64,000 nt of DNA. Source: Margaritispora aquatica (taxonomy: Eukaryota; Ascomycota; Leotiomycetes; Helotiales; Discinellaceae). This document shows, piece by piece, positions 23,948-37,354 of this stretch (its first letter is position 1; the number at the start of each line of letters is the position of its first letter). The position numbers were made by a program, and so were the translations under genes. The stretch spans positions 1,736,001 to 1,800,000 of the forward strand of contig VJWN01000007.1 in the NCBI GenBank assembly GCA_007644065.1. Direction: 5' to 3'. The notes below the pieces were generated by a model. The model was not told the DNA's origin. It saw only the letters and a program-made list of their open reading frames with translations, and ran no database searches.

Positions 23948-26900
23948 ATGGATTCGCCGGCCGATTATCTGGATTCTCCAATGGAAGGCGATGATGTGGC
24001 ATATCCGTGCAAAGGTTGCGGCGATGTGCGTCTCTCTAGCTGCGAGGTCATTGCGAATGGTGATACTGACTTGATTCTCAGATTTTGGAGGAGGGGAAGG
24101 CATTCGAACTGGGTAGGTGATTCGGATTTCTAGCATTCTTTATCTTTGTGGCAGATATAGAGAGATCTTGACAGTCTCTTCTACTACCCAATCTGCCATT
24201 TGGTTATCATGAATGTGCCTATCTCACGATTTAGCAATACTGACAAGCCTGCAGCGGGCAACCGATGGCACTTGAACTGTTTTCGATGCAATACTTGCGG
24301 TACCCTACTCGATTCCGATGCAAACCTTCTGCTACTTGGTGATGGCTCTTTGATATGTAACAACTGTACCTACAGCTGCAGCGCTTGCGGCAACAAAATC
24401 GAAGATCTGGCTATCCTCACCGGTGATCAAGCCTTCTGTGCGACTTGCTTTCGTTGCAGAAATTGCAAGCGTAAAATCGAAAACCTGAGATATGCTCGGA
24501 CTTCACAGGGAATATTTTGCATGAGTTGTCATGAATCTTTAATGGCGAGAAGGAGAAAGAAGTCTAGGGCAGCTGCAAATGCAAAGAAGAAGGAAGATCA
24601 GTCCCCTATGCTCGTTGACAAATCTCTTCCTGCTTTACCACCAAATGCCATACCACAAAGTGCCTTCTCGCCGGATCGAGAGACACCAGATTCAATAGAT
24701 ACAGATACACCGACTGAATTATCACCTCGGCCACGACAAGGTTACGTACAAAACGATTCGTCCTCTCGAAGCAGCTCCCGACGGCCTCGTGAGCGCTCAC
24801 CAGACCTAAACTCTATTGATGCACAAGCTAGGGATGGATTGACTCTCCCTACGACGACATATCGAAACAATCGACATTCTGCAATCTCGCAAGCTTCGGA
24901 CATCAATGGTGGAGATGGAGAGAGCTTTTTCATACCGCTTGCGCTGGATTCAGGTCCAGCACCGAACATGACTCCACGATCAACCTCTGAATCTTGGGTG
25001 GAGCCGTTGAAGCAAGGAAAGGAGAACAAGGCTCCAGAGAAAGATTATTTTGGCAATGCAAAGTCAAATGGAAGGAATTCCGGCGATGTGCAAAAGACAC
25101 GCGAGACAAGCTCAGCTGCATCGACTCCACACATCGCGTTTCAGGAGAAGGGTCGACAGCCATCCGCAGATGAGACAGCACAAATCAAGGATAGCATACG
25201 GAAAGCGCAAGCTGGAGGAAGAACTCTATCTACACCTGCGAAAAGCTCTCAGGCTGTAAATAAGGATGATACTCGGCTTCAGCATGCAAGCTCTCCTGGA
25301 GGCACGAATGGGAAATCGGTCGGTTCTGTTGACAAGTTCCGTCTAGCAGAAGCTCCTAAGGGCAAGAAGTCTGGCATTTCTAGAAGTGACTCCCAATCGG
25401 AGATTAGTGACAGTAGTATATCTAGGTCTACATCAGGCAATGGTCTATCAGCTGCCCCATCTCGAAAGGAGGTTCCAATTATTCCTAGGACAGATTCGCC
25501 AAAACAACTCCTACATACAGAGAAGGGAAGCACACCACGATCTTCGCTGGACTCAAGATTGAGAGACGACAATGAGTCGAGGCAATCTATAGACACTACC
25601 TCTACTAGCTTACCCAAACGCATGGACTCGGGAGGTTCAATCACTCGCAAAGAAATTGCTTCAGCCCCTGCGAAGCAAAATGTAAACACTACAACCTTTT
25701 CATCTGGGGCTGACACATCTTCTTCTTCTGCCTCCTCTTCTGATACTCCGGGGCTCGCTCCTAGAATAAATGGAAAATCAATTTCTGGGCCATTGCCTGC
25801 ACAGGGTTCTGCTAAAGACGACCTAGCACCACCAAGCCGAGCACCAAATCGACCATCTGGTCCACAACAACAACTGAGTGACTCTTACATGACTCCAAGA
25901 CCTCCGCCAGCGCCTCCGACTTCATCTGCACACAATGCCAAAGAGTCGCAGGGCTCAATAAATGGTGTACCAGCTTCTCCTAAACTACCAAGGTGGAGCG
26001 CGGGTGGCGATTTCACCATGGATGAGGATATGGCTCGAATTTTGGGCACAGATGAAAGCTCACAGTCTATTCTTCGCCGTGTCTCCAATGCGGTGCGCCA
26101 TGGCAGAAACAATAGTGAGGCCAGTAGCAGTCCTAGACATCCAGGCCATGGTCGATCTGTTAGCGAAGCTACAACACGTACTGCTGCATCACCACGTTGG
26201 CCAAAAACGCCAATCGCCGAGGATCCTTCTGTAGTTGGAAAGGATATAAGCAGTCCTATTTCAATCACTTCTCCCTTGGCAGGAGAGGATCCAGCGCTGT
26301 TACGTCGACAATTGCGAAACTCGGAGCAGCGGGTTGCGGAACTTGAGCGACAGTTTGCTAGCGATAAAGATCTGAAAAGCTTGAACAAGAAACTTTTGGA
26401 AAAGAGAAAAACGGTCTCGGATTTGGATTCCCAAACCGAGATTATGATTCGTCAGCTTGAGGTACTTGCTGGCTATGTGGAGAGGGCTAAAGGTTCTAAG
26501 GAACCGATCAATATTGCGGATCTGGAAGATTCGGCGATCAAGGAATTTGTGCAGAAGCTAGAGCGCTTGAAGCAGAGCATGTCTGCTGCAGTTGAAGAAT
26601 TGTACGAGGAGCGAAATGACTTGCTAGAAGAGAAAAACCAAATTATGGCAGACCGAGATCGTGCTTTGGTCGAGTTCGAGCAATTATCTTCCAAAAACGC
26701 ACAACTGGCCGAAATGAACAATGAAATGACGCACCAAATTCAAGAACGTTTCAAGGCGCACGGGGGAAATAGTATTGATGGACCAAGGCCACCAATGAAT
26801 GGCTTGGGAATTTACACGCCTCATCATAAAGACAAATCGAACTTATCTGTGAATTTGGATGACTCGAGTTTACGACCCTCTACTGGCTCAACCACTTTAT

Positions 26901-28016
26901 ATGGATCTGTGAATAGCTATCCACAAGCCATGGACCAGGATCCATCGATGGATGCTGCGACAGTACTATCTGCTCCTCATGTGGTCAACATTCGAAAGGG
27001 TCAAGCTAAGAAGTTCAACTGGAAGAAGGGTGGTCAAACAGTGGCTAAAGGTGTATCTAAGGGATTCAAAGGTGCATTCTCTTCTGGCCAGCAACAAGAA
27101 CGGCATCAGCAATGGGCAGGTCAGACTGGGGACAGCATTGGCATGCCATATAACATGACTGTTGCGCCCGTTGAGGCACCTGTCATGTCACAAGCTAATA
27201 GCACTTCAAGATCTGTGTCCAATGATCCACGGCAAGGAGGAGGAGGCTTTGGACTATTTAAGAAATCCAGCACAATGCCAAAATCGATGTCAAACGGCAG
27301 TATGCTTGCTGCTGAACCTCCCTCTACACTATTCGGCTCCGAATTGGTTGACAGAGCTGAGTACGAACGACGTCAAATTCCAAGTGTGGTTACCCGATGC
27401 ATTGAAGAGGTTGAGCTTCGTGGAATGGACATCGAAGGTATATACAGGAAGACTGGTGGAAGTGGCCAGGTCAAGATGATCCAAGAAGGCTTTGATAGGA
27501 CGGAAGATTATGATATATCCGATCCATCACTAGATATCACAGCGGTTACCAGTGTTCTCAAACAATATTTCCGGAAACTTCCTACTCCTCTCTTGACATT
27601 CGATGTCTATGACCGAATTCTGGAGTCTGCATGTAAGTATTATTCTACGTTATTGCAAAGAATAGGGTCTAATTTCACAATAGCTATCGAGGATGATCAG
27701 GAGCGCTGTTCACATCTCACACAAACGTTCAACATGCTTCCGCCAAAGCATCGTGACTGTCTAGAATTCCTCATTTTCCATCTTGTTCGGGTGTCATCAA
27801 GAGAAAGTGAAAACTTGGTATGCTTTCCAATTTTATATTATGCACATCACCTTGCTTACTTTATCTCAGATGACTCCAAAGAATCTCGCCGTAGTGTTTG
27901 CGCCAACCATTATGCGCGATCACAGTCTTGAGCGCGAGATGACAGATATGCATGCAAAAAACAACGCCGTCCAATTTATCCTTGAAAACAGCAACGAAAT
28001 ATTTGGCAATGCCTGA
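23948..28016 (+). CDS. LIM-LIM-RhoGAP protein, Rga-type Rho/Cdc42 GTPase activator
   Basis: Stimulates GTP hydrolysis by Rho-family GTPases (Cdc42/Rho1 in yeast relatives), controlling polarity and septation at the cortex. Exons 23948-24025, 24082-24112, 24255-27632, 27684-27817 and 27870-28016 give 1255 residues. LIM1 spans 21-74 and LIM2 78-128; Cys98 replaces the usual His in LIM2. A long Ser/Pro-rich disordered region follows, with poly-Pro near 560. A coiled coil lies at about 718-870, a basic patch RKGQAKKFNWKKGG near 950, and the RhoGAP domain at about 1065-1255 with arginine finger GIYRKTG (Arg near 1101) and the closing NLAVVFAPTIMR. Exon 2 has only 31 nt and lies inside LIM1, so a single-frame reading loses the first LIM cysteines. 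The ATG at 23948 is chosen because it gives a complete CxxC of LIM1. The architecture matches yeast Rga1/Rga2. Confidence 0.95.
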
Positions 28017-31000
28017 TCTCCAGAACATTAACAGCATTTGATACGGCACGGAAGCATTTTGCTAGCTGTTTTGTACATTGCGCATGGTTACATGGACGGC
28101 GTTTCATTCTTACGGTTGGATCAATGTGCAGCACGCCCCCCTGCATACTAAGGTGCTTTCGACATTTGACTTTTTACTTCCGCCGGACAAACCTGCACCA
28201 CTTGGCCGGCGTTCATGATGATATTTTCTCGTTTGGTTTTTGTAGCGCTCGCTGGTGGTTTTTCCCCACAGAAAGCGAGTGTGTTGTGTTTTGCGGTTTG
28301 GGGCCACTTGATATCCAGATTTTTTTATTCTTTTGTCGGGGAGGATGAGGTGGAGGGAATTGATACTTATCTGTATTTATGATGATTGGCTAGGCTATTT
28401 GATTCGGATCTTCGATTCGAGGAGGCTTTTATGAGCGAGGAGGGGGGATGTTGGTGGTGCATGGTGGTGGTGGGTATGGTTGTGGCGAGAGAGAAAGCCG
28501 TTGTAGTACCTACCTAGATATTTTTTAACAACCAATGATGATATGACTGGCTGGTCCCAACCAGCCTTGCTTGATGTTTAACACGCTTCTCCCCCCTTTG
28601 GTGCTATTGTTTGATTTAGGAAGCAGTGAGTGAGTGGTAACCTTACTGTCAGGTGGTTGGTCGTCTGTTAAGTAAATTGGAGAATTAGGGTTGTGGCGCA
28701 CTGAGTTCACAGCCAACGCATATTGGGCTTGCGATCTTCGCCGTTATCATTTATCAATAAACTGATCCACTTCCTTTGCCTCCACCATCGTTACTGTCAT
28801 TCTGCCCTCTTGCATCTCATCATCATTGTGGTCGTTATCTAAATCCTCGCCCTCTTTGAGTTCGTACTTACTACCTCACTTAACTCCCCAATTCATCGTA
28901 GATTGTTACCCACATTACTGTGTGGTTGTAGGATATGGAAATGCGCGGTTCGGGGTCGTGGGGGGATGAGTTGCAGAATGGGCGGTGATGGTAATGATGG
29001 TGGAGGAGAAGCTTTGAAGTTGACAGCGATAGATCCCCGTCCTCGTATTTCGTCACACACTTGCGTTCTTTTTCTCCGCTCGGGCATAGAATAACGAATT
29101 GATAGCATGCTCATAACGCAATATTACGTACGTAAGTACAGTAAACTCTTCTACTGGCGATCTGGGTATTGAAACTTGATGATGACGATTGTGATGCTTG
29201 TGGAAAAGAGATTGTGGAAGGGATGCGTTCAGGTCTTTATATACAATTTCTCTGTGCTATTGAAGTGACGGGAGCAGTGTTCATAAAACCAAGTTGCTGT
29301 ATGACCATCGTTTGCAGAGTTCAAAGATCAAGAATCCTTAGTTTCGTACAAGTGCTTTCCCAGATCTAGTATCTAGACAGGGTATCAAAGCTGAGTTTCT
29401 TACACATAATCTACAGTCAAGATCTTACAACTTCGTTGCTGCTCAGCTATAAAAAGTACCTCACTTCGACGAGGAATTGTTTCGAACATAGCAAACAGAA
29501 AAGTATCTGCCAGATGCAGCTTACGTGAATGTGAGGCTCAAGATTTTCTACAGTGTTTGTTAAGGTCGTGAAACAAAATCCTTGAACTCGATCCACCGCT
29601 CTGGTCGGTGTCTGAGAGGCGAGGAAGGTATTTGGGCGTTGTTGTTTTCTTTATACACTGGTAAGGGTAGTAGTCGCTCAATTCTTGACAGCAATGGAGG
29701 TGGTATGCCAAAATTGATAGCAACAATGGCAAGAAAGGGAGAAAAAAGGATTCAGTTCCAAGTCTTTGACCATTAATTTTATAGAACTTAAAAGCGCACA
29801 CAATTCTCTCCCCTAACTATTTCCAACAACCGAGCATGCTTCCATTTTTTATTCTACGTATCATGTATGAATTGGCGTCGATGAAATGATTTTGTATAAT
29901 CCTTTCTTTGATTGCTTGCTGGTGGTGTATATATACCTCTAAGTTATGAGAAGCTTCTAGAAATAACGAGTAAAGTAAACGCATACGACTATAATAGGGG
30001 ACAGCAAAAATGAGAAATTGATTGCTCGCACATGACCGAGTTACTTATCTTCAAGGTATTTTGTGCTAGACCATATGTCTACTGAAGCATAAGAAGGATT
30101 GAAGCTTGCTTCCGATTATGGTGAGTCAAGGAGCAGCAAGTTCTGGGTTCTTGCTGTGCTTGTTTGTTTGTTCGTTTGTTGAAATCGGTAGGAGAGATGA
30201 CAGTGAGTATTCTCGCTTGATGGCAGGATTCAGCGTACTCTTTGTTGATATTGTAAGATTACTTTTTTTTGATTATAAGATTAAAATATTGTTTGGCTAA
30301 GTCTCCACTGTGCTTTTTAACTTTGGATTTGATTCAAATTTATGTCAGGTTGCCATGCTCTAAACGGAGAAATCTTGCCGGTGTTGTTTGGAATTACTGG
30401 ATCTTACTCTCTGGTTTCTTGACACAGGGATTATGTTATGTAAGAGGTGTATGCCAAGTTTCTTGCTACAGACTCCAACTCATCTGTCGAAACGGACTAT
30501 AGATTGTGATGAAATGCCATACTGTATACTGTATAGGATAACAACTTCAAACACTAGACCCCACTGAAACACTCTTAGAAATTCACTATAATCATTGCTC
30601 TTAGTTGTTTGGGAAGTAGTGCTCTCCTACTCAAACTCACGCTTGACAACACAGATTTTCAAGTTGTCAATAGTGCATTCAATTTTGATAAATCTGGCAG
30701 CATTCACTACTATATATAGGTCGTCTCCTAACATAAGCCTCCATCCAGAAACAACAAACTTTCCGAACCGCAACAAATCCGTTCTTTCTACATCATTAGA
30801 TCGCACACCTTCTTCGACCCTGACATCACAGACATCTAATCATTCAAATTTTCAGTCCATTCCCCACTTCTCAAACGCTCACATTCGTGCGTCGCAAGAG
30901 CAACATATATCATCAATCAACTTGTCTCTCGCAATCATCGCCAGCGTCGTCGTCGTTGCAACATCGCTCCCCACGCTTCTCATTCAATACGCAAGTCCCC

Positions 31001-31024
31001 CGCACTCACTTAATATCTTCCACA
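28017..31024. other. Three-kilobase intergenic region
   Basis: About 3.0 kb between two plus-strand genes. It contains the 3' UTR of the RhoGAP gene, a G/T-rich stretch at 28436-28500 with GGTGGT runs, and the long leader of the gene at 31025. TATATATA occurs at 30712-30719, about 306 nt upstream of that ATG. Short frames such as 28124-28348 carry no domain. Confidence 0.5.
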
Positions 31025-32145
31025 ATGCCAAAAGCACAGGGCCTCACATTATTCCTCAAGCAGGAAGTACGAAAGACCAAGCTGAAAGTCGTTGAGGCAG
31101 CACCCAACACTGACTCAGCATTTGAGAAGCTGAACCGGGACTACGAAATGAACAAACGCCTTGAGAAGTTCAAAGCCGACAACGGGTTCACGAGTGGTAG
31201 CGACCGCAAAAAGGCAAAAGCAGAAGCCAAGGCTAAGAAGACTGTCGTGGAAGAAAAAGTAGTCGACGACGACGATCTAGCGTATTTGTTCAACGACGAC
31301 GACAACGAGCGGACTCCGAAGCAGAAAGAGCGGTTGCAGAAATTCTTAGCTGAGGAGGAAGCTAAGAAGACAGAAAGCAAGGAAGAACAATATGCCTCTG
31401 AGAAGCACAAGCTACTCGCAGACCGGAAGATTGAGCTTGCATGTTTTGTAGAGTGTGAGGAGGAGTTCACTCCATACCAAAAGCGGCTTGTTAAGTGCAA
31501 GAAAACCAAGTTGATTGCAGATATTGCAGCTTTGGAGGCTCAAGTGGCCAAGATTGACATTGAGCTGAGGAAAGGCAAGTTATTTCTCACTGTTCTTTGA
31601 CTCGTGAGTACAAAACACTAACGCTTCATAGCAAAGCCAAGTGATAATCTTCCTACGCCAATGGACATTAGAGAGCAGAAAAGGTTAGCCAAAGCTGTCA
31701 AGATTGTCGCTAAAGCAAAGTCTGGCATCCCAGTAAGACAACCCATTCCCCTCCCACCATATCCCACATGCACCCACTGACAAAACCCCAGCCTCATAGC
31801 GCTGCTCCAAAACGCAAGCGCTCCGACCGCGATCTCAGCCCGGAGCACGACGGCGAAGACCGTTTGTACATGGGCAAGCGAATCAAGAAAGTAAAATTCG
31901 AATTCAAGGGCTTCTGGGTGAAGGAAAATCGGCCTCGAGAGCCAGTCGTCCCGTCTCGCGCGACAAAGAGCGAGAAAGAAGAGGCGGTGAGGAGAGAGAT
32001 GAAGAAGGTGCGTGAGAGGACGAGAGTGCAGATTGAGCAGGAGAGAGCAAAGATCAGGGCGCAGAAGGAGAAGCAGATGGAGATGTTTGCGGCGCTGGGG
32101 GAGGAGATGATGATGGATTCCGTGGGAGATGATCTTTTTGAATGA
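31025..32145 (+). CDS. Lys/Glu-rich protein of unknown function
   Basis: Three exons, 31025-31574, 31632-31732 and 31792-32145, give 334 residues. The first intron (31575-31631) has a GC donor (GCAAGT...TTCATAG). A GT donor four bases on would lead straight to a stop, so the GC-AG choice is the one that keeps the frame. The protein is strongly charged, with an acidic DDDDLAYLFNDDDN patch near residue 90, long Lys/Glu helices likely to form coiled coils (about 105-195 and 275-320), and a basic nuclear-localisation-like PKRKRS near 222. I recognise no family. The start is the ATG in the context CACAATGCC; the frame is open further upstream to 30887, so a longer N-terminus cannot be excluded. 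Confidence 0.75.
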
Positions 32146-34314
32146 GTAGTAGTACTGAAGGAGAGGTTGCGTTAGAATTTGGAGCGTCAGAATTGGAATT
32201 TGGGGTTTGAGCTGTGTTGATAGGTGGTGGGTGATAGGCGAGCCTTTTTGCGAGTTGTAACAATGAATGAATTCGTTGCTTTTGAATGCATCTACTGTTA
32301 GCTCTTCTTGCAAAAAAGATACTTGTTAGACCCCCAGCTTGGAAAAATTCACTTGTGACGCATGATAAACACAAATTACCACCTTTCCTAACTTCATTGT
32401 TGAGCTGCGATGTTGTATTGACAAAGAATTCTGATCTGCTCGCTAATTTGACACCATACTGCTCTCTAATTTAAGCATGAAGTCAAAGATCAATTTAAGT
32501 AATGAAATAGGCTGCTAGCTTTGTTGTCAGATCTGAAGCTGGAAACCATCGTCAATCTTTAGTTAACTAATCCTCGAAACTTGACGGATCCTTAAAAGTA
32601 TTCTGGACTTGATAAATGTGCCAGTTTTGAATGCACGCAAAATGGGCCATCGATAGAAGTACCCCGTTCTCCGACATATCAAATTCCTGCCCTTCCTTAT
32701 ATGTGAATTCTTGTACAATAATTTGTAACAAATTTGTAGCAAATTTGATTCACGATAGCAGGTCATATTGGGAGTAATAATGGGATTAGCAAATTTAAAT
32801 AGTGATCTGGAACTCAGGATATGCTTTGTATTGTACAAGAGGAAAATAATGCTAACAGAATCATCAAACATAGGGTGAGGCTAGCGCCAAATTGAGAACA
32901 GATTTCGATATCCCATGGAAAATGGACATATCCTGATCAGATAACCCTGCCCAGCAACACAGTTGAAATCAGGGACCGGCGATTCCACTTGACCAGGTAA
33001 TCTTACCTCTAATACCAACCGCAATCACAAACTGTCTCAGCGAACAACCATTGAAGGGAAATTATAAAGCAAGCGGTTCTGGGTGTTGTTATCAATAGCA
33101 ACACCACCAATTCAACAAACACGAAGAAATGTTGTTTGTAATAGCTTTCACGAAGGTCAAATGCTTGGCTTGCTTCACACAAATCTAGCACCTATCTGTG
33201 ACATTTCCATAGATAAATACCGCGTTCCTCACTTGCAGTGCTTACTGATTGGTTCAATTGAACTGGCTAGAACTGTCGGGGTGGATTTACATCAGCAAAT
33301 TACTGAAATCTTATGATTTTGAACTCATGAAGGACAAAAATTTCTGACGAATCAAAGAAATTCCATGGGCGGCTCTATGATATACTAAGAGCTATCAGAA
33401 CGAATTTTAGTTCTGTTTTAGTGGTTTGGCGGACAGTGCATATGCTGTGGGGTTGTCGAGATGATATAGGACAGCTTCAACACCCATTAAGATCAAGAAA
33501 GAAAACCCAGCACGAAGATCATTTGTCTATTGGAGATAATTTAAGGTATGAACACAACTCGGAGGTCCAACTTGATTATCCTAGTCAAATGAACGCAAGA
33601 GATTCTCGTTGCCAGCAAAGTCAATAATACATTGAAGCATTGACAAGATATACATACAGTACGCTACCTAGCAACGCATGACACGTCACCCACAATGAAA
33701 AGTCTAGAGGTAAGAATGTTCCAAGATTGAGATAGCTAAGCGAACGGCTTGGATGTTCTGGTGCTAGAAGATGTTGGCATTGGGCATCTAGCACTGACAA
33801 AGATGGGCCTCGCTATTTCCACATTTCACAAGCTCTGATAAGCAATCAGTTCAAGACAGTATCAACCGCTCAAGCAAACACACTGAGACGATAGGTACCA
33901 ACTCTAAGGCCCTTCAGAGTACTTCGAAATTACGCGAGACAGTGATTGGAATTAGGTAAGGGGTTAAGTAAGGTAGTGCACAAGATAGTCAGCCATAAGT
34001 CCACGCAGATATAAATAAAGACACAATGCGCAATTACCCAAAAGGACTCAAAGTGATGTTCCGAACGTTGCTGTTCGAGACCTGAGGTAACGGGGGTCGG
34101 AGAAGTCATTTGATCGCGTGACGAACGATTGGCTCTGATCGCTCGATGAGAGACCCACGTCGCAGGAGAATCGAGCTAGTAGAGAGCCTCAAAGATTTCT
34201 TGCAAGTTGTGGTGGTTTTCTTCTTCTGTTCCAACAACGTCGCAAGTTGAACAATTCCCGACAACTCTCGACAGCTATCTCGCTTCTAACATCACCTCAG
34301 TACATCATTGAACA
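32146..34314. other. AT-rich intergenic region
   Basis: About 2.2 kb without a supported gene. The middle (about 32560-32860) is markedly AT-rich, with a near-repeat of the form AACAAATTTGTAGCAAATTTG at 32727-32748. The right end is the promoter of the nuclear protein at 34315. Confidence 0.5.
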
Positions 34315-37300
34315 ATGGCCGAAGAATTGCCGTTTAACGATGCAAAGAAGAAGGGTAAGTGCTTCCAGTCCCAGCCCGTCCCGTGTTTACCGAGCCGGAT
34401 CTACTCCCCTTATAGTTAGCAGCACGTGATAAACTGGCAGTAAAACACGCTAACATAAGGCGGTGACAGGAGTGAGAGAAGACCATTGGTCGGTTGCGGA
34501 GGTTCAAAATCTCTTGGAAGTGCTGAACATTTTGGCACCAAATCAATTCCAAGTACCAAAGTGGAAATTCTGGGATTCTGCAGCAGAACTTCATTCACAG
34601 AGCTTCGGCCTTAGCAAGTCACGTAATTGGAAAGCAATTGAAGGCCAGTTCAAAGCAAAGTTTGATCCCGAGTCTGGGTTTGGTAACGGTCCATTTCGAC
34701 TTCGACGATCTGCAGATACCAGCACAATGGCCCCTCAACTGCAACCCCAATCAACCCCCGCAGCTGATGCTGCAGATCAATCAAACAGCATGGCACAAGC
34801 TTCTGCACCTCCACCTGTGGCTGCCCCTGCGCCTGCGCCTGCAATTGCAAGTCTCCCCACTTCGAATCCAACACCAAGACAGAATCGTTGGTCAGAGGCA
34901 GAGGTCGCTAAATTGGTAGAACTCTTGAACGCGCGCAGAAAGTTCGAAAATGATAACAGGCTGGCTCCCATGACACAGGCCGATATCTTTGCACACGCCG
35001 CTGCGCAACTGTCGGCAATTTATCCTGCAACGCCAAGAACGGGCCCAGCCTGCTTCGCTCACTGGGTTCGTTACGGTAACAAGCTCACAAATCATTATAC
35101 CTTTCTTCTCAAGGATGAGGCTCCCAAAGTCACACGCGCTTCAAAGCGCAAGGTGATTGACGATGATGAAGATGAGGAGGACGACGACGAAACCTTCACT
35201 CCTGTTGTTGTAAAGGCTCCCAAGAATAAGTCTGGCGCAAAGCCAAAGTCAAGGGCAGCAAAGCCAACTTCAATGGCAGAGGTGAGCTTGACAGCGAGTA
35301 TAACTTGAAAACCTACTAACATTGCAAACAGGATAACGAAGAAGTCGAGGCCCCAGCTAGCGGCAAGCGCGCCATTCAGCGTTTCACAATTCCTGAATTG
35401 GAGGAGCTGAAGAAGGCATATCGTAACAACAAGACTCCAAATATGGCCCAGAAGAAGGAGATTGCTCGAGAGCTCAACATTGATGTTCAAAGAGTCACTG
35501 TAAGTTGTTCCTCCCCAATCATGTCTTTGATCATGACTCACAAGTTTATCAGCGCTTTTATGGCAATGCCTCTGTTGGTAACTATTCCTTTGCGAGAGAA
35601 AATAAGAAGAGCAAGGTCTTGGTTGAAGTGGATTCGGATGATGAGGAAAGCCAACCACTAGGTGGCACATCTTCCAGACAGACTGCAACCTCATTCGAGA
35701 TCGGCCCTTCGGGCAGCAAGCACAGAGCAGGTCTAACAGCAAAGCCTTCGGAGCTAGCTGGAGGAAAAAAGCTCACTTCCTATCAATTGTATGCTGCCGA
35801 TACTTCTGGTATTGGTAAGGGTGAAAGCATGTGGTCAGCCAACGGTGGAGAGAGTAGCAAGAAGCAATCCAGGTCCATCGCCTTCCCAGACAACATGGAT
35901 ATCGATACTCCTAGTCCAGCCTCCACTGAGAGATTTGCGCTACCTTCCACCCAAATCTCTCCTGGCGTGGCCATGAAGAAGACTGCTCCCGAACCAGCTT
36001 CCACTGAGAGATTTGCGCTACCTCCCAGACACGTTCCTGTTGGTACAGCCACGAATTCGACTGGTTCGAGGCCATCTCAAGTTCCCCCATCTGACTTTGT
36101 TCCCCAGTCTCAGTCATATAAATTCTTTCGCCCCACTCCGGCATACCGTCAACCTCCCCCTAAGTACCCATCTGGCGTTCAACCGGATGAGATGGATGTT
36201 GATTCTGAGGAACCCAAATCTGTGCGTTACATGATGAAGAAATTTCCTGGCGGCGGCAATATTGCTGATTCGAAGCAAGGCACGAATCTTAACGGTGGTT
36301 TCAAGGTCAGTCGAATCCGAAAATTTACCGCAGTCGCATTTACTAATCATGACTTGATAGACTGCCAACAACGGCCCCAGTAACATCAAGAATGTCTCGG
36401 CAGCTGTCCCTCCCCCTGCTGTCCCAGCCTACGATCACGAGCAAATGAAGAAGAAAGGCGAGATGGAGAGCCGAAAGGTCCGCGCAGAAATGAGTCCCGA
36501 GCAACTCCACAGAGCAAATAATCCTCCTTCTGGCCCGTACGACATGACCCCCACACCTCTCCCAGCCAACATTTTAAAGGCGAAAGAATTGATCTTGGAA
36601 CTCGAGCATAGCAGCGATGACTTTGAAGCTCAGAAGGACAAGGTCCAACTCGAAGTCCTCGAAATGGTGACGCGCTGCACCAAGATTCGATACGTCAACC
36701 AAGCGCTGTTGCAGAGTTGCAAGATTTTCTCTGATAAGCAGAAGGCTTTGTCGGCTGAGTATAAAGACAAGAATACCTCGAATGAGCGCAAGGTGGTTCT
36801 CGAGGCAGAGTTTGAAGAAGCCAAGGAGGGGATGACTATCGATCGGGATCTACACGACAAGTATAAGGCTGAGTTCTTGGAGCTTCAGGAGCAGATTGTG
36901 GAGAAGCAGACAAAGATGTTGAAATTCGATTACTGGGTGTTTCGCAACAACCTGAGGGTTATTGATGCCAAGTAAGTTTCTCTTTCCTGCAGTCTCAATG
37001 AGCTACAATTTCTGTACTTCTCCAAGATGTAACTTTCAAGACCTTTTGGATTCTCTTTCAACGTTTATAAGAAAAAGACATGCTAACTCTTCTTTCAGGC
37101 GTGAATTTCAACTAGAGACTCTGCATGAGGAAATCAAAGACCAGAAGTCTTTCGACGAGTGGCATGCGGCCAAGCAGGCCAAAGACGCGAAGGCACACAA
37201 AAAGGTCATATCCTTCGCTCAATTCCGTGAGATCGTGGAGGCACGGGACAAGGCGGCGAATGATGCAAGGGCACGCGAGCTGGCTGAGCAGTGGGCGAAA

Positions 37301-37354
37301 GAAGCCGCAGGAAGACCTAAGAGCACGGGCTCTCAACCAGGTCCTTCTCATTAA
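34315..37354 (+). CDS. Nuclear protein with two SANT/Myb-like domains and a homeodomain-like segment
   Basis: Six exons (34315-34354, 34470-35281, 35332-35499, 35553-36305, 36361-36971, 37099-37354) give 879 residues, with phase kept at every junction. Two SANT/Myb/trihelix-like segments are seen at about 15-82 (DHWSVAEVQNLLEVL) and 152-227 (RWSEAEVAKLVELL). An acidic run lies near 242-253. A segment at about 300-335, RFTIPELEELKKAY then MAQKKEIARELNI and VQRVT, has the helix 1-3 spacing of a homeodomain, but the recognition helix lacks the WFQNRR signature. Two copies of PASTERFALP (about 462 and 488) form a short tandem repeat. The C-terminal 250 residues are coiled-coil-rich. It is probably a chromatin or DNA-binding protein; targets are unknown. 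Exon 1 codes only 13 residues, and the first 115-nt intron would hide it from simple gene calls. Confidence 0.82.

Noticed and set aside
30595..31095. 166-codon frame overlapping the start of the gene at 31025
   Set aside because: Lies in the leader in another frame, with composition like non-coding leader DNA.
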